Assembly: GCA_050743125.1 (NCBI GenBank)
Contig: JBOGEB010000211.1
Location: 1 to 6,897, forward strand
DNA: 6,897 nt
DNA from: JBOGEB01 sp050743125
GTDB taxonomy: Bacteria > Actinomycetota > Nitriliruptoria > Euzebyales > Egibacteraceae
Reading direction: 5' to 3'
Under the pieces are notes generated by a model that had not been told where the DNA came from, searched no databases, and worked only from the letters and a program-made list of their open reading frames with translations. Within the stretch, counting starts at the first letter, position 1. Each line of letters starts with the position of its first letter. A program made the position numbers and the translations under genes. Of this stretch, positions 6,449 through 6,897 are shown piece after piece.

Positions 6449-6588
6449 GCTCCGACGCCGGTTGCTCATGCTGTGCAGATGCGAGGGTAGGGCGTCGAGC
6501 AGCGGGAGATCCCCTGCGGCCCGTGCAATCCTCACCCGGGCCGGAAACGCCGAACGCACGGCGCCAGCGGGCATAAGGCCAACCCCAA
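6449..6588 (+). pseudogene. Decayed partial copy of the S9 peptidase 3' end
   Basis: Two blocks match the intact gene in order and orientation. Block one, GCTCCGACGCCGGTTGCT at 6449-6466, is identical for 18 nt to 5901-5918, and partial similarity continues through CGAGGG. Block two, 6544-6588, matches 6049-6095 with GGCGCCAGCGGGC and GGCCAACCCCAA identical and a few substitutions and small gaps. Between the blocks this copy is a net 53 nt shorter, and the catalytic-His segment is not preserved. Translated in the matching frame, block one reads LRRRLLMLCRCEG against LRRRLLALGRREG. It is therefore a remnant of a tandem duplication, not a working gene. Confidence 0.75.
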
Positions 6589-6828
6589 GCAGGCAGGAAG
6601 CGGCTTCTACCAGGTCATACAGGGATCAGCACCGGGATAGCGCGAAGAGCCCGAAAAAAGCCCAAATAGTGAAATCACCCTACCAGCGGGAGCCTGCTTG
6701 TCACTTTAGGCGGCTTAGTGCTCCGTGTCGTAAGTACGGTCACGCACCGGACGTCCTGGCCACAACCCACGGCGCAAACGCCTTCAGCTCCCACCCTGAG
6801 CGAGGGCGGCCACCCAGGACACAGCAAA

Positions 6829-6896
6829 GGCCCGCTGGGCCTCGTCTGGAGGAGGCTAAAAGGCTCTCGCCTCCGGAAGAGGAGGCCCAGCGGGCC
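6829..6896 (-). terminator. Terminator-like 15-bp hairpin, best read leftward
   Basis: GGCCCGCTGGGCCTC (6829-6843) and its exact complement at 6882-6896 form a 15-bp perfect stem around 38 nt. Read on the minus strand, the stem is followed by TTTGCTGT, a short T-rich tail, so it probably ends a leftward transcript entering from beyond the right edge. The loop contains further GCCTC/GAGGC pairings that could compete with the main stem. The plus-strand flank is cut off, so bidirectional action cannot be judged. Confidence 0.55.
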
Positions 6897-6897
6897 G

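Larger units (their letters stand above)
6299..6897. other. Gene-poor region right of the small peptide gene
   Basis: No confident gene is seen in these 599 bases. The region holds the 6304 hairpin, the palindrome at 6388, the decayed peptidase copy and the edge hairpin. A plus-strand frame runs open from an ATG at 6342 (preceded by AGGAG) to the right edge, 185 codons without a stop. Its third positions are clearly less G/C-biased than in the real genes, its product is Arg/Ser/Pro-rich without motifs, and it runs through the terminator-like hairpin. I treat it as a chance or relic frame. Around 6645-6690 the sequence is notably A-richer. Confidence 0.6.

Noticed and set aside
6011..6574. 187-codon minus-strand frame across the peptidase end and downstream region
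   Set aside because: It is antisense to the peptidase and the small peptide gene, with no motif and no ribosome binding site of note.
6342..6897. 185-codon plus-strand frame open to the right edge, with AGGAG upstream
   Set aside because: Weak codon bias, Arg/Ser/Pro-rich product without motifs, and it runs through a terminator-like hairpin; it contains only the relic match to the peptidase tail.

Overview
This is a GC-rich bacterial chromosomal window with strongly G/C-ended codons. The left half, read on the minus strand, is the conserved str operon: rpsL (S12), rpsG (S7), fusA (EF-G) and the start of tuf (EF-Tu), which is cut by the left edge. Protein style (tuf beginning MAKARFERTKPHLNIGTIGH, fusA beginning MPKRTHPLNLTRNIGI) and base composition suggest a high-GC Terrabacteria-type lineage, such as Actinomycetota, Chloroflexota or a soil relative like Dormibacterota. 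I cannot settle the phylum by eye.

Layout. Positions 1-3226 hold tuf', fusA, rpsG and rpsL, in genomic order from left to right and all transcribed leftward. Positions 3227-3500 are the operon leader. It is headed by a 9-bp GC hairpin just after a near-consensus sigma-70 promoter (TTGACA, 17 bp, TAGAGT on the minus strand, 3501-3529). Positions 3530-3970 are a less GC-rich divergent intergenic region with a plus-strand promoter candidate (TTGACA at 3758). Positions 3971-6298 are a rightward cluster of three: an unrecognised 86-aa protein; a prolyl-oligopeptidase-like S9 serine peptidase with an intact Ser/Asp/His triad, overlapping the first gene's stop by 7 bases; and a 54-aa peptide with a perfect 9-nt Shine-Dalgarno sequence, nested in a different frame over the 3' end of the peptidase frame. 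Positions 6299-6897 have no convincing gene. They hold a decayed second copy of the peptidase 3' end, two inverted repeats, and at the right edge a 15-bp perfect hairpin that looks like a leftward terminator.

How the genes work together. The left block is core translation machinery: two 30S proteins and two translational GTPases, co-transcribed. The right block is accessory. A cytoplasmic-looking S9 peptidase coupled to a small helical protein and followed by a short acidic peptide with several prolines resembles a minimal leader-processing (RiPP-like) module. No modifying enzyme lies in the window, so that reading is inference. The partial tandem copy of the peptidase tail indicates that this accessory locus was duplicated and then decayed.
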